Origin: an uncultured Bacteroidales bacterium
Lineage (GTDB): Bacteria > Bacteroidota > Bacteroidia > Bacteroidales > Bacteroidaceae
Assembly (NCBI GenBank): GCA_902774275.1
Contig: CACYHN010000005.1
Span: 1-64,000 of the forward strand
DNA length: 64,000 nt
Direction: 5' to 3'
A program made the translations under genes and the position numbers. This document shows positions 17,279 to 27,121 of this stretch, piece by piece. Below the pieces are notes generated by a model, which ran no database searches, had not been told where the DNA came from, and saw nothing but the letters and a program-made list of their open reading frames with translations. The stretch's first letter is position 1. Each line of letters starts with the position of its first letter.

Positions 17279-18330
17279 AATCCGGTTTTTTTCATCAGTT
17301 CAAGAACCTGTGTGGCAGGCATCTTCTCAAGTGTACATTTACCTATCTCACGTGGCAGTACTAGAGTGATGTCACCCGCGCTGCGTTTCTTGTCTGATAG
17401 GATTACGCTGTAAAGTTCATCGGCAGAGTAGGGGCATGCAGTCTCAAATCCGTAATTCCTTACCACATCAGTTATGGTTTCCGTAAAATCCGTGAATCCG
17501 TAAACCTTAGCCACCTTTGCGGCAATGATCATGCCGCGGGCCACAGCACTGCCGTGGGTAATGGTGAATCCGCTCAGCTTCTCAATGGCGTGCCCGAATG
17601 TATGGCCAAAGTTGAGCAGGCCGCGCATACCGCGGTCAAATTCATCGGCCTCAACCACATCGCGTTTTATCTCTATGCAGCGGGCTATCACCTCCTTAAG
17701 GTCAAATGAGCCGGGCAGGGCAACCGTATCGAACAGCTTGCGGTCCAGTATGATGCCGTATTTGATTACCTCGGCAAATCCGTCACGCATTACTGCGGTG
17801 TCAAGCGTCTTTAGAGTCTCAGTATCCAGGTAAACAAGGGCGGGCTGATGGAAAGCTCCCACCAGATTCTTGCCGGCGCTGATATCAACCGCTGTCTTTC
17901 CACCTACTGATGAATCTACGGCAGCCAGCAGTGTGGTGGGTACCTGAATGTATGGAATGCCGCGCAGATATATGGCGGCTGCGAATCCGGCCATATCACC
18001 TACCACGCCGCCGCCCAGTGCCAGCACCATGTCTGTACGTGTTATCTGAGCCTTGACCATGCAGTCTATAAATGCGGTCACGTTATCCAGCGTCTTGCTC
18101 TGCTCACCGTTGGCTATCACGTGGCTTACGGCCCTGAAACCTGCTGCCTCAAGTGATTCCGTTACGGTCTTTCCATAGAGCGGGAACACCTTATCATCAC
18201 TCAGGATGGCTATGGTGCAGGGCTTGAAACGCTCTTTAAGAGCCTGGCCTATGTTGCTCAGGCTGCCCTTGGTGAGCAGTATGTCATACGTGCCTGAGGC
18301 ATGGACTGTGATTAGGGTGGGGGTAGCCAT
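17275..18330 (-). CDS. aroB: 3-dehydroquinate synthase
   Basis: 351 residues. NAD-binding LALGGGVVGDMAGFAAAIYLRG, VPTTLLAAVDSSVGGKTAVD and the zinc-site segments VVEADEFDRGMRGLLNFGHTFGHAIE are all present, so the metal and substrate ligands look complete. It cyclises DAHP to 3-dehydroquinate, step two of the shikimate pathway. It begins two bases after tyrA and overlaps aroA by four bases. Confidence 0.95.
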   Translation of the reverse strand: MATPTLITVHASGTYDILLTKGSLSNIGQALKERFKPCTIAILSDDKVFPLYGKTVTESLEAAGFRAVSHVIANGEQSKTLDNVTAFIDCMVKAQITRTDMVLALGGGVVGDMAGFAAAIYLRGIPYIQVPTTLLAAVDSSVGGKTAVDISAGKNLVGAFHQPALVYLDTETLKTLDTAVMRDGFAEVIKYGIILDRKLFDTVALPGSFDLKEVIARCIEIKRDVVEADEFDRGMRGLLNFGHTFGHAIEKLSGFTITHGSAVARGMIIAAKVAKVYGFTDFTETITDVVRNYGFETACPYSADELYSVILSDKKRSAGDITLVLPREIGKCTLEKMPATQVLELMKKTGL

Positions 18331-18332
18331 AT

Positions 18333-19169
18333 CTATTTTTCTGAAAGTTCCTTAGCAATGCGTCCGTCACGCAGCAGCGCGCACAATGTCTTGGCATCAT
18401 CGGCCTCCATGGCATTGGCGTACTGCGTGAGGTTGTCAATCAGGGTATGTATCTCTCGCAGAAGGTTGTCCTTGTTCTCAAGGAACAGCTCTGTCCACAT
18501 ATTCTCATTGAGCCAGGCCACGCGCGTGAGGTCGCGGAAACTACCTGCGCTGTAGCCCTTATGCTGCTGGGCCGATGGACTCTTGACGTAGGCGTTTGAT
18601 ACCACATGCGCCAGTTGTGACGTGAATGCTATCATGCTGTCGTGCTGCTCTGGAGTAGTGAATACCACGCGCTTGAGCTGCATGGGCTCCAATAGACTCT
18701 TGATGTGATCAAGCAGCTGGATATCATCGTGAGTGGGCGGGATGATTATCATTGATGCGTTCTGGAACATCGTGGCGCGTGAGTTCTTGTAACCAGACAG
18801 ATGTGTTCCGGCCATAGGATGTCCGCCGGCGTATGTGAATCCGTACCTTGCGGCGGCTTTCATTCCGCACTCCACAATCTTGCGCTTGGTTCCGCAGTCA
18901 TCAATCACTACTGTGCTCTTGGCTATCTCAGCAGCGTGCTGCTCAATCCATTTGCAGGCGGCATCAGGGGTGACTGCTATGTGTATCAAGTCACATTTCT
19001 TTATATTCTTGGCGTCAAGTACGGCATCAAGAGTACCTTCAAGCTCGGCAAAACGGCTTATTGACTCATTCAGGTCAAAACCATATACCGTCCAGCTGGC
19101 CTCCTTGTATGTCTTGGCGAGTGAGCCGCCTATCAATCCTAATCCTACTACTCCTACAGTTTTTGCCAT
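18333..19169 (-). CDS. tyrA: Prephenate dehydrogenase
   Basis: 278 residues with the dinucleotide fold GVVGLGLIGGSLAKTYKE at the N-terminus, the catalytic histidine region in GGHPMAGTHLSGYKNS, and the all-helical dimerisation half (SQLAHVVSNAY, SAGSFRDLTRVAWLNENMW). No C-terminal ACT domain, so it should not be directly feedback-inhibited through one. It oxidises prephenate to 4-hydroxyphenylpyruvate for tyrosine. Its start codon shares one base with the aroF stop. Confidence 0.92.
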   Translation of the reverse strand: MAKTVGVVGLGLIGGSLAKTYKEASWTVYGFDLNESISRFAELEGTLDAVLDAKNIKKCDLIHIAVTPDAACKWIEQHAAEIAKSTVVIDDCGTKRKIVECGMKAAARYGFTYAGGHPMAGTHLSGYKNSRATMFQNASMIIIPPTHDDIQLLDHIKSLLEPMQLKRVVFTTPEQHDSMIAFTSQLAHVVSNAYVKSPSAQQHKGYSAGSFRDLTRVAWLNENMWTELFLENKDNLLREIHTLIDNLTQYANAMEADDAKTLCALLRDGRIAKELSEK

Positions 19170-20179
19170 CAGATTATCTCTTTAAGGGCCTTTACCTTCT
19201 TTGCCACTTCATCAAACTGTGCCGGAGTGAGTGACTGAGCACCGTCACACAGGGCGTGCTCCGGGTCATTGTGTACCTCTATGATAAGACCGTCTGCACC
19301 GGCTGCAACAGCTGCCAGACTCATGGACGGCACCAGGCGTGACTTACCTGTAGCGTGACTGGGGTCAACTATTATGGGCAGGTGTGAAAGCTCCTTGACA
19401 ACAGGTATGGCAGAGAGGTCAAGCACGTTGCGGGTGTATGTATCGTAACTACGGATGCCGCGCTCACACAGAATGATGTTCTCATTGCCGCCAGCCATAA
19501 TGTATTCGGCGCTCATGAGCCACTCCTTGATGGTGCTTGAAAGACCGCGCTTGAGCAGTATGGGTTTGCGGGTACGGCCCAGAGTTTTAAGCAGTTCAAA
19601 GTTCTGCATGTTACGCGCACCCACCTGAATAAGGTCAACATCCTCAAACAGATCCAGATGTTTCTCACTCATTATCTCAGTTACTATAGGCAGGCCTGTA
19701 GCCTTGCGTGCCTTGCGCAGCAGTTCCAGACCATCGGCACCCATTCCCTGGAAATCATACGGAGATGTCCTGGGCTTGAATGCACCGCCGCGCAGCAGTG
19801 TTGCGCCCGATGCCTTAACGGCCTTGGCAATCTCTGTTATCTGCTGCTCAGATTCAACAGAACACGGGCCGGCTATCATTGCAAAGTTGCCGCCACCTAT
19901 CTTGACCTTGTTCTCACCCTCACCAATCTCAACTATTGTATCGGCGGGGTGAAAACGGCGGTTGGCGCATTTGAACGGTTCGCTGATGCGGGTAACGCTC
20001 TCGATGATGTCAAGACCGCTCAGCAGGTCAGGGTCTATGCGGCTGGTATCGCCAATCAGACCTATCACCGTCTGGAACTGACCTTCAGATATGTGAACAT
20101 CTACTCCCTGGCCTTTGATCCAGTTTATAAGGTTTTTCTTTTGAGTCTCTGAGACTCCCGCTTTAAGTACTGCTATCAT
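19169..20179 (-). CDS. aroF: DAHP synthase, type I beta with N-terminal ferredoxin-like domain
   Basis: 336 residues. The first ~70 residues (MIAVLKAGVSETQKKNLI, IGLIGDTSRI) form the FL-type regulatory domain. The barrel follows with MIAGPCSVESEQQI, LRGGAFKPRTSPYDFQG, VTEIMSEKHLDLF, QVGARNMQNFELL, ILLKRGLSSTIKEW, CERGIRSYDT and PIIVDPSHATGK. It condenses PEP with erythrose 4-phosphate, the entry step of the shikimate pathway. First gene of the operon; a leader peptide and attenuator lie in its 5' region (20216-20356), so it appears to be under two layers of control. Confidence 0.95.
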   Translation of the reverse strand: MIAVLKAGVSETQKKNLINWIKGQGVDVHISEGQFQTVIGLIGDTSRIDPDLLSGLDIIESVTRISEPFKCANRRFHPADTIVEIGEGENKVKIGGGNFAMIAGPCSVESEQQITEIAKAVKASGATLLRGGAFKPRTSPYDFQGMGADGLELLRKARKATGLPIVTEIMSEKHLDLFEDVDLIQVGARNMQNFELLKTLGRTRKPILLKRGLSSTIKEWLMSAEYIMAGGNENIILCERGIRSYDTYTRNVLDLSAIPVVKELSHLPIIVDPSHATGKSRLVPSMSLAAVAAGADGLIIEVHNDPEHALCDGAQSLTPAQFDEVAKKVKALKEII

Positions 20180-20215
20180 ATTGTCTTGTTTTTATTATCG
20201 TCAGTTTTACATATC

Positions 20216-20248
20216 AAAAAAAGAACCCGAATCATTGATCCGGGCTCT
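20216..20248 (-). terminator. Attenuator terminator ahead of aroF
   Basis: In the minus-strand RNA, 20248-20237 pairs with 20233-20222 over 12 positions (ten Watson-Crick, two G-U) around a three-base loop, followed by an uninterrupted U-run to 20216. It stands 33 bases after the leader peptide stop and 37 bases before the aroF start, exactly where a transcription attenuator belongs. CCGGG at the leader's last codons (20288-20284) can pair with CCCGG of the terminator's 5' arm, an antiterminator that a ribosome finishing the leader would cover. Confidence 0.75.
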
Positions 20249-20280
20249 CTGTTATTTATCATTTGTAGGCATACAACAAA

Positions 20281-20340
20281 TTACCCGGCATATTGTCTGG
20301 TAAACCAAAAGTAATAGAAGTATGCGTTTATTGATCTCAT
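20281..20340 (-). CDS. Aromatic leader peptide of the aro operon
   Basis: A 19-codon frame MRSINAYFYYFWFTRQYAG with stop TAA at 20283-20281. Eight of 19 residues are aromatic, seven of them consecutive (Tyr-Phe-Tyr-Tyr-Phe-Trp-Phe). This is the hallmark of a ribosome-stalling leader, like PheL or TrpL, but reading all three aromatic amino acids, which suits an operon making their common precursor plus the Phe and Tyr branches. The ATG lies 8 bases after a TACCTTTG promoter box, so the transcript would be nearly leaderless. A terminator hairpin follows at 20248-20216. I do not know of a named gene for it. Confidence 0.8.
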   Translation of the reverse strand: MRSINAYFYYFWFTRQYAG

Positions 20341-20348
20341 ATCGGCCG

Positions 20349-20356
20349 CAAAGGTA
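20349..20356 (-). promoter_or_regulatory. -7 promoter box of the aro operon
   Basis: Minus-strand TACCTTTG, followed by GCGGCCGAT and the leader ATG at 20340. It matches the Bacteroidetes TAnnTTTG consensus. No convincing -33 element at the standard 19-21-base spacing was seen. Confidence 0.6.
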
Positions 20357-20542
20357 TGTAACATTTCAAGTCATTGTTACACTATATCCTTTTTTTAACA
20401 TTTTTCGGCATTACGCCAAGAGTCTGGACATTAATACACAAAAAACAACAATCCTCCCACCTTTTACTTGTTAGACTTGCAAAAGATAAGATGAAACATA
20501 AAATGTCACGGATATGATGATCCGATCTATTCTCTGTTTAAT

Positions 20543-20617
20543 TTAGTTGCTGTCAGAAATGTCGCGAAAAAGTACGAATGCAACAACTGCTGTAACAGCC
20601 AGGACTATTGTAACCAT
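20543..20617 (-). CDS. Possible 24-residue single-span membrane peptide
   Basis: A short frame MVTIVLAVTAVVAFVLFRDI followed by SDSN and a TAA stop. It is one hydrophobic helix with a polar tail. In its favour, a TACCTTCG box (20647-20640) preceded at 18 bases by TTTG (20669-20666) ends 22 bases before the ATG. Nothing else explains the promoter-like signal. The frame is too short to be sure and shows no relation I recognise. The rest of 20357-20713 holds nothing I can name. Confidence 0.4.
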   Translation of the reverse strand: MVTIVLAVTAVVAFVLFRDISDSN

Positions 20618-20713
20618 TAGATTAGTGAAATTTGCGTCGCGAAGGTAGTAAAACTGAGTGAAATACAAAATAAGATGGCTAAATTTTTTTCAGAGTCCTT
20701 CTCGGGTCGCTAC

Positions 20714-20744
20714 TTGCCTGATTGGAGGATTTATCATACCTTTG
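20714..20744 (+). promoter_or_regulatory. Promoter of the EttA-like gene
   Basis: TTG at 20714-20716, a 20-base spacer and TACCTTTG at 20737-20744, a good match to the Bacteroidetes -33/-7 promoter, 30 bases upstream of the ATG at 20775. Confidence 0.65.
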
Positions 20745-20774
20745 GTATGTTTTTCAAATTAAGCAAATAGATTA

Positions 20775-22469
<1,695 letters not shown>

Positions 22470-22501
22470 AAAATAAAACACTATTGAAACACAAAAAAGC
22501 T

Positions 22502-23596
22502 ATGAAAGAGTATAGACAAATTATTAATGATTTATGTGGCAAGATTCATACAGGTTTAGTTGATTTCGATAAACCTCGCAGTGAAGCATCGATGCCAACG
22601 CAAGCTAGTTCAGAATTTATTACCAATAAACAGCAGGGTGATTGGGCTGAAGATGTTCTTTTTAGAGCAATCAATGAGAATTCATCCAATATTGTGGCCG
22701 TTAGATATGGAAAGTCTGACGATTTGGTGGCTGGAGATGAAGGTTTTGAAGCTTTCTTTAATGAATATCAAGAAGAACTGGATAATATTGGTAAAAGGCC
22801 TGATCTCTTATTGTTCAGAAAAGAAGACTTCGATAAAAAACTGGGCTATGATATTAGTAAATATGATAAATGTGTTGTTGATGAGTATGTTAGGAAGGCA
22901 ATAGCTGGTATTGAAGTTCGTTCTAGCGCGTTTCTTATAGATAAGTACATGGATGAGGCAAGTAAAGTTGTAAATGATAATACAGCGCGTGCTCTAGAAT
23001 TGAAACAATTGATCTTGGGTGAATACTTGGATTTATTACAAGAAAAGCGTCCCAGTATGATTCCTATTTTGGAGCAACTTGATGAGACTTCTATTAAGAT
23101 TCTCGATTTCCGAGTGCCTTCATGGAGGTCGTCTGAACGTTTGCAAGAATTGTCATCAATTTTCTCGGAATTGAAACAATGCCTTAAAAATATTCAAAAA
23201 AGGAATACACTTTCAATTACTCCGAAGGTGGAAGATTTGAAGGTGGTACGTAAATGGATTAACACATACAATGTTCCACATTTCTATGTCCAAGTTTTTT
23301 TTGATAAAGTGTATGGTATTTCTTTCAAACAAATACTTGAACTAATATCAGATCCAAGTTTGGAAGATGAGAGATTCTTTGTTGAACAAGACACAAAGAA
23401 TCAAAATAAAACAACAATAAAAATCCCTTCTCAAGATGGCATTTGCCTGGTATCGAAAGCGTTGAAAGAACCATACCATCAAAGTGTTAGAAAGGAACTA
23501 AATAAAGGTCGTCTTTTGTTTTATGTGAAGTTTGATGGAGGGGAAGCATGTTTAGACAAAATAAATTTCGATGAGTTGTTTGATTGTAACTTATGA
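22502..23596 (+). CDS. AccI-like type II restriction endonuclease
   Basis: 364 residues from the ATG at 22502; a TTG start 18 bases earlier is less likely. DWAEDVLFRAIN near residue 47, GKRPDLLLF (Pro100-Asp101) and IAGIEVRSSAFL (Glu138, Arg140) resemble the PD-(D/E)xK core of the AccI family, which cleaves GT^MKAC; the lysine of the motif appears to be replaced. The next gene is an N6-adenine methyltransferase whose ATG overlaps this stop by four bases, the classic layout of a restriction-modification pair. Base composition is much richer in A+T than flanking genes, suggesting recent acquisition. The family call rests on remembered motifs and needs a profile check. Confidence 0.7.
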   Translation: MKEYRQIINDLCGKIHTGLVDFDKPRSEASMPTQASSEFITNKQQGDWAEDVLFRAINENSSNIVAVRYGKSDDLVAGDEGFEAFFNEYQEELDNIGKRPDLLLFRKEDFDKKLGYDISKYDKCVVDEYVRKAIAGIEVRSSAFLIDKYMDEASKVVNDNTARALELKQLILGEYLDLLQEKRPSMIPILEQLDETSIKILDFRVPSWRSSERLQELSSIFSELKQCLKNIQKRNTLSITPKVEDLKVVRKWINTYNVPHFYVQVFFDKVYGISFKQILELISDPSLEDERFFVEQDTKNQNKTTIKIPSQDGICLVSKALKEPYHQSVRKELNKGRLLFYVKFDGGEACLDKINFDELFDCNL

Positions 23597-25698
23597 CGAC
23601 TAGTATAGAATATTCCAAACGGGTTGGACTAGCACATAGAAAAAAATATGCCCAATTTTTTACGCCAGAAATAATATCCGACTTTATGGCACAATGGATT
23701 TTAGCCAATCCTCATAAATGTTCAACAATTCTTGATCCAGCTTTTGGGTTGGGTGTTTTCGGTAGTTCTATTTTAAAAAAACAACCAAACATTAAAATAA
23801 CCGGATATGATATTGATGATGTTATTTTAAATGTAGCCAAGTCAAATTTTTCTACTTATAAAGATTATGTGTCTGTTTGCAAGCAGGACTATTTGACATC
23901 GTCTTGGAATGATAAGTACGACGGAATAATTTGTAATCCCCCTTATTTGAAGTTCCACGATTATGATAATTCTCACTATATATCTGAGGTTAATAACCAT
24001 CTGGGAACTAGGCTGAATGGTTTTACAAATCTATATACGCTTTTCTTGCTAAAATCTATTTCTCAATTAAAAGAAGGAGGCCGACTGGCGTATATTATTC
24101 CGTCAGAATTCTTGAACTCGGATTATGGCGTGGAGGTTAAACGAGCTCTAATCGAAAGTAACACTTTAAAGCATATTATCATAGTTGATTTTACAAAATG
24201 CGCTTTTGATGATGCACTTACAACAGCTTCTATTTTATTGTGCGAAAACAATGGAATTGTAGAGAAAGTCAATTTTACGACTGTCAATGAGATATCGAAA
24301 CTAAGTGATTGTTTTAGTGAATTCAAATCATATGCGCCAGACGATCTTGATGTAAAAGTCAAATGGAAGCAATATTATGATCAGACATGTGCTTCAAAAT
24401 ATAGTCATCTTGTCCCTTTTAGTACTTTCGCTAAGGTATCAAGGGGAATTGCCACAGGCTCAAATGATTTTTTTACATTCAATCGCTCAAAGCTTGACGA
24501 CTATAATATTAATGAGAGATATGTGTTGCCTTGCATTTGTCATGCTCAAGATGTAAAAACACATATTTTTACCAGTGATGATTTCCATTTATTGTCCGAA
24601 AGGAACAAGGTCGTTTATCTTTTTAACGGATGCTCAAATGAAAATAATTTGTCGGTCAGGAAGTATATAAAGATAGGCGAACAACTTAAAATTGACAAAA
24701 GATATCTTACAGCCAGTCGGTCGCCATGGTATTCTATTGAGAATAGAACACCTGCTCCAATTTGGGTGTCAGTTTTTAATCGTTCTGGACTGAAGTTTGT
24801 AAGGAATGAAGCCAATGTTCGTAATCTTACCACATTTCATTGTATATATAATTCTGGAAGAATTGAAAGCAATGTTCTTTTCGCATATTTGCTGACGAAT
24901 GTTGCTAAGCGAATTTTTCTTGATAATTCTCGCCAATATGGAAATGGACTGGTGAAGTTTGAACCGAATGATTTGAATAATGGAAAGGTCCTTGATTTAA
25001 GTTTATTGACTGATAGGGAGATAGTATATATCAAACGGATTTACGATATCATAAAAAAGGACAAGATAATCATAGACATATTAGTCAATTTGCTTGATAT
25101 TTTTTTTACTAAGAAATTTACAGGAGTAAAATATGATATAGAAGAACTGATACTAAGCTTAGAACAATATAAAAAGAATAAAACTGATGTGTTCGAATCA
25201 CGCCACAACCATAATCTGCGTGTAAAGCAGTTGAACTTCTTTGATGTTATGCAACAGTATCCAGAGTATATCGTAGAAAACTCTATTGAAGAACCTTCTC
25301 CACATTATGTGAGAATAAGCGAGGCAGATGTTGATTTGGGTAGAAATGTTCTTGTTAGTTTAGTAAAAGATGACAATGTAGAACATTACCTTGATCAGAC
25401 GGCTACAATATACTATACGGGTAAGAGATTCCCGTCATCAGTAGCCCTTAATAAGTTGTATTACTTTATGCCTTATATTAAACGTAAGGGAATCCGTGAT
25501 CTTTATCTTATCAAAATAGCTCGCGTCGGAACTCGTAAAGAGGGACAGCCCGACAACAATCCGAATGATTTTCGTCTTGTATTTGAGATAGAGTTTGTAA
25601 AAAGACTCTTTAATAATTATAAGCCAATAGAATTGGATATCTGGCATACATTTACCGATACGACAATCAATGCATTGTTAATGAGAATAAATAAATAG
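23593..25698 (+). CDS. N6-adenine DNA methyltransferase with extra C-terminal domain
   Basis: 701 residues. AQFFTPEIISDFMAQWIL (about 20-37) and motif I ILDPAFGLGVF (DPAFGLG at 48-54) form the S-adenosylmethionine site, and NPPY at 115-118 is the catalytic motif of adenine-N6 methylases. A target-recognition region of about 250-450 follows. The last ~135 residues after LNFFDVMQQYPEY (from EEPSPHYVRISEADVDLG to the end) are an additional beta-rich domain with YYFMPYIKRKGIRDLYLIKI that I do not recognise; M.AccI-type enzymes are usually nearer 540 residues. It should protect the host from the restriction enzyme encoded just upstream. Confidence 0.85.
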   Translation: MTTSIEYSKRVGLAHRKKYAQFFTPEIISDFMAQWILANPHKCSTILDPAFGLGVFGSSILKKQPNIKITGYDIDDVILNVAKSNFSTYKDYVSVCKQDYLTSSWNDKYDGIICNPPYLKFHDYDNSHYISEVNNHLGTRLNGFTNLYTLFLLKSISQLKEGGRLAYIIPSEFLNSDYGVEVKRALIESNTLKHIIIVDFTKCAFDDALTTASILLCENNGIVEKVNFTTVNEISKLSDCFSEFKSYAPDDLDVKVKWKQYYDQTCASKYSHLVPFSTFAKVSRGIATGSNDFFTFNRSKLDDYNINERYVLPCICHAQDVKTHIFTSDDFHLLSERNKVVYLFNGCSNENNLSVRKYIKIGEQLKIDKRYLTASRSPWYSIENRTPAPIWVSVFNRSGLKFVRNEANVRNLTTFHCIYNSGRIESNVLFAYLLTNVAKRIFLDNSRQYGNGLVKFEPNDLNNGKVLDLSLLTDREIVYIKRIYDIIKKDKIIIDILVNLLDIFFTKKFTGVKYDIEELILSLEQYKKNKTDVFESRHNHNLRVKQLNFFDVMQQYPEYIVENSIEEPSPHYVRISEADVDLGRNVLVSLVKDDNVEHYLDQTATIYYTGKRFPSSVALNKLYYFMPYIKRKGIRDLYLIKIARVGTRKEGQPDNNPNDFRLVFEIEFVKRLFNNYKPIELDIWHTFTDTTINALLMRINK

Positions 25699-25701
25699 TA
25701 T

Positions 25702-27105
25702 ATGTTGAATAGGCTACCGGAAATAGAGATCCCTGAAAGCAATCCTTTTGAAAATGACAAATTGAATAGAAAAGTTTGTGCCGATACATTTTGCTCTATT
25801 GTGAAAATGTACTCGGAGACGGGTTGCGTAATAGCTCTTAATGGCGGATGGGGAACAGGTAAATCTACTTTTGTAAGGATGCTTATGCAAAAGATGAAAA
25901 ATGATGGTGGTCACCCCATTTATTTTAATGCATGGGAAAACGACAATGTGGCTGATCCTCTAATTGCATTATTGGCTGAAATGAAAAGTCTGTCAACAGA
26001 TACGAGTAAATGGAATAAAGTTGTCGAAAATGGAGGAAAGATTATTGCCGGTATAACTACATCTGCAATTAAAGGGTTTATAAAGAATAAACTTGGAATT
26101 GACTCTGATGCTTTAACCAAGGGTGTAGATGAGATCGACAAAATACTTAAAAGTGACATTGAAGGTTATTCTAAGCAAAAAACCACATTTAATGATTTCC
26201 GAAAATCTCTTCAAACCTATATAGCAGATAATTCAGGAGAGGGCTTACCCGTAGTCTTTTTTATTGATGAGTTAGATAGATGTAATCCTCAGTTTTCCGT
26301 TTTAGTATTGGAAAGGATTAAGCATCTTTTTGATATCCCTAATATAATTTTTGTATTATCAATCAACAAAAAACAATTAGGGTACGCTATCCATGGATAC
26401 TATGGTAGTTCTGATATTGATGCTGATAATTATTTAAGAAGATTTATTGATATTGAATATTCTCTTCCCCAACCATCAACTGATTCTTTCTGTCAATACC
26501 TATATGACGTATATCATTTTGAGGATGTTTTTGAGAAAAAAGAAAGATACAGATTTAGTGAGTTTAGAGCTGATGGTGACAATTTTAAAGCAGTTGCAAA
26601 CAATCTTATATCTTTTTCTGGTTTAGATATTCGTACTATAGATAAAATATTTGCTCATACTCGTTTGGCATTGATGGGGTTTGCGGATAATAATTACATT
26701 ATTCCTGATGTGTTTTTTATGTTGTGTTTCCTAAGAATTGCAAACACAAACTTATATTATAACATTTTAGAAAAGAAATATTCTCCTCAGGAGTTAGTAA
26801 ATTTATTCGAAACTTATCTACCGAAAGATTTATTAACTGCAAATGATTATAGTAATGCTTGGAGACAAATGGTATATACCATTGCATTATTTGTATATAT
26901 GTATAATCTTGATGATAATAGTGGTAGAGAGATATATTCTTTAATCGCAAAGAATGATTCAAAAACTAGCCTTCTATTGACAAAATGCCTAGATTCTAAG
27001 GTGTTTGGAGAGGCACTTGCTTGGTATCATGAAAAACATAATTTTGAGGTGCCGTTAATGCACCTTATAAATAGAATTGAGTTACAAATGGTTGTTAGCA
27101 AATGA
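25702..27105 (+). CDS. KAP-family P-loop NTPase
   Basis: 467 residues beginning three bases after the methyltransferase stop. Walker A GGWGTGKST at 48-56, the KAP-type YFNAWEND at about 74-81, and Walker B VVFFIDELDRCNP with DELDR at 189-193 are intact; VLSINKKQLGYAIHGYYG and YLRRFIDIEY follow. A weak hydrophobic stretch near 113-128 could be the membrane insertion common in KAP proteins. Members include phage-exclusion proteins such as PifA. Tight packing and the same low G+C as the preceding R and M genes suggest one acquired defence operon, though its action with them is inferred. Confidence 0.82.
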   Translation: MLNRLPEIEIPESNPFENDKLNRKVCADTFCSIVKMYSETGCVIALNGGWGTGKSTFVRMLMQKMKNDGGHPIYFNAWENDNVADPLIALLAEMKSLSTDTSKWNKVVENGGKIIAGITTSAIKGFIKNKLGIDSDALTKGVDEIDKILKSDIEGYSKQKTTFNDFRKSLQTYIADNSGEGLPVVFFIDELDRCNPQFSVLVLERIKHLFDIPNIIFVLSINKKQLGYAIHGYYGSSDIDADNYLRRFIDIEYSLPQPSTDSFCQYLYDVYHFEDVFEKKERYRFSEFRADGDNFKAVANNLISFSGLDIRTIDKIFAHTRLALMGFADNNYIIPDVFFMLCFLRIANTNLYYNILEKKYSPQELVNLFETYLPKDLLTANDYSNAWRQMVYTIALFVYMYNLDDNSGREIYSLIAKNDSKTSLLLTKCLDSKVFGEALAWYHEKHNFEVPLMHLINRIELQMVVSK

Positions 27106-27121
27106 GATAACGATGATGGTT

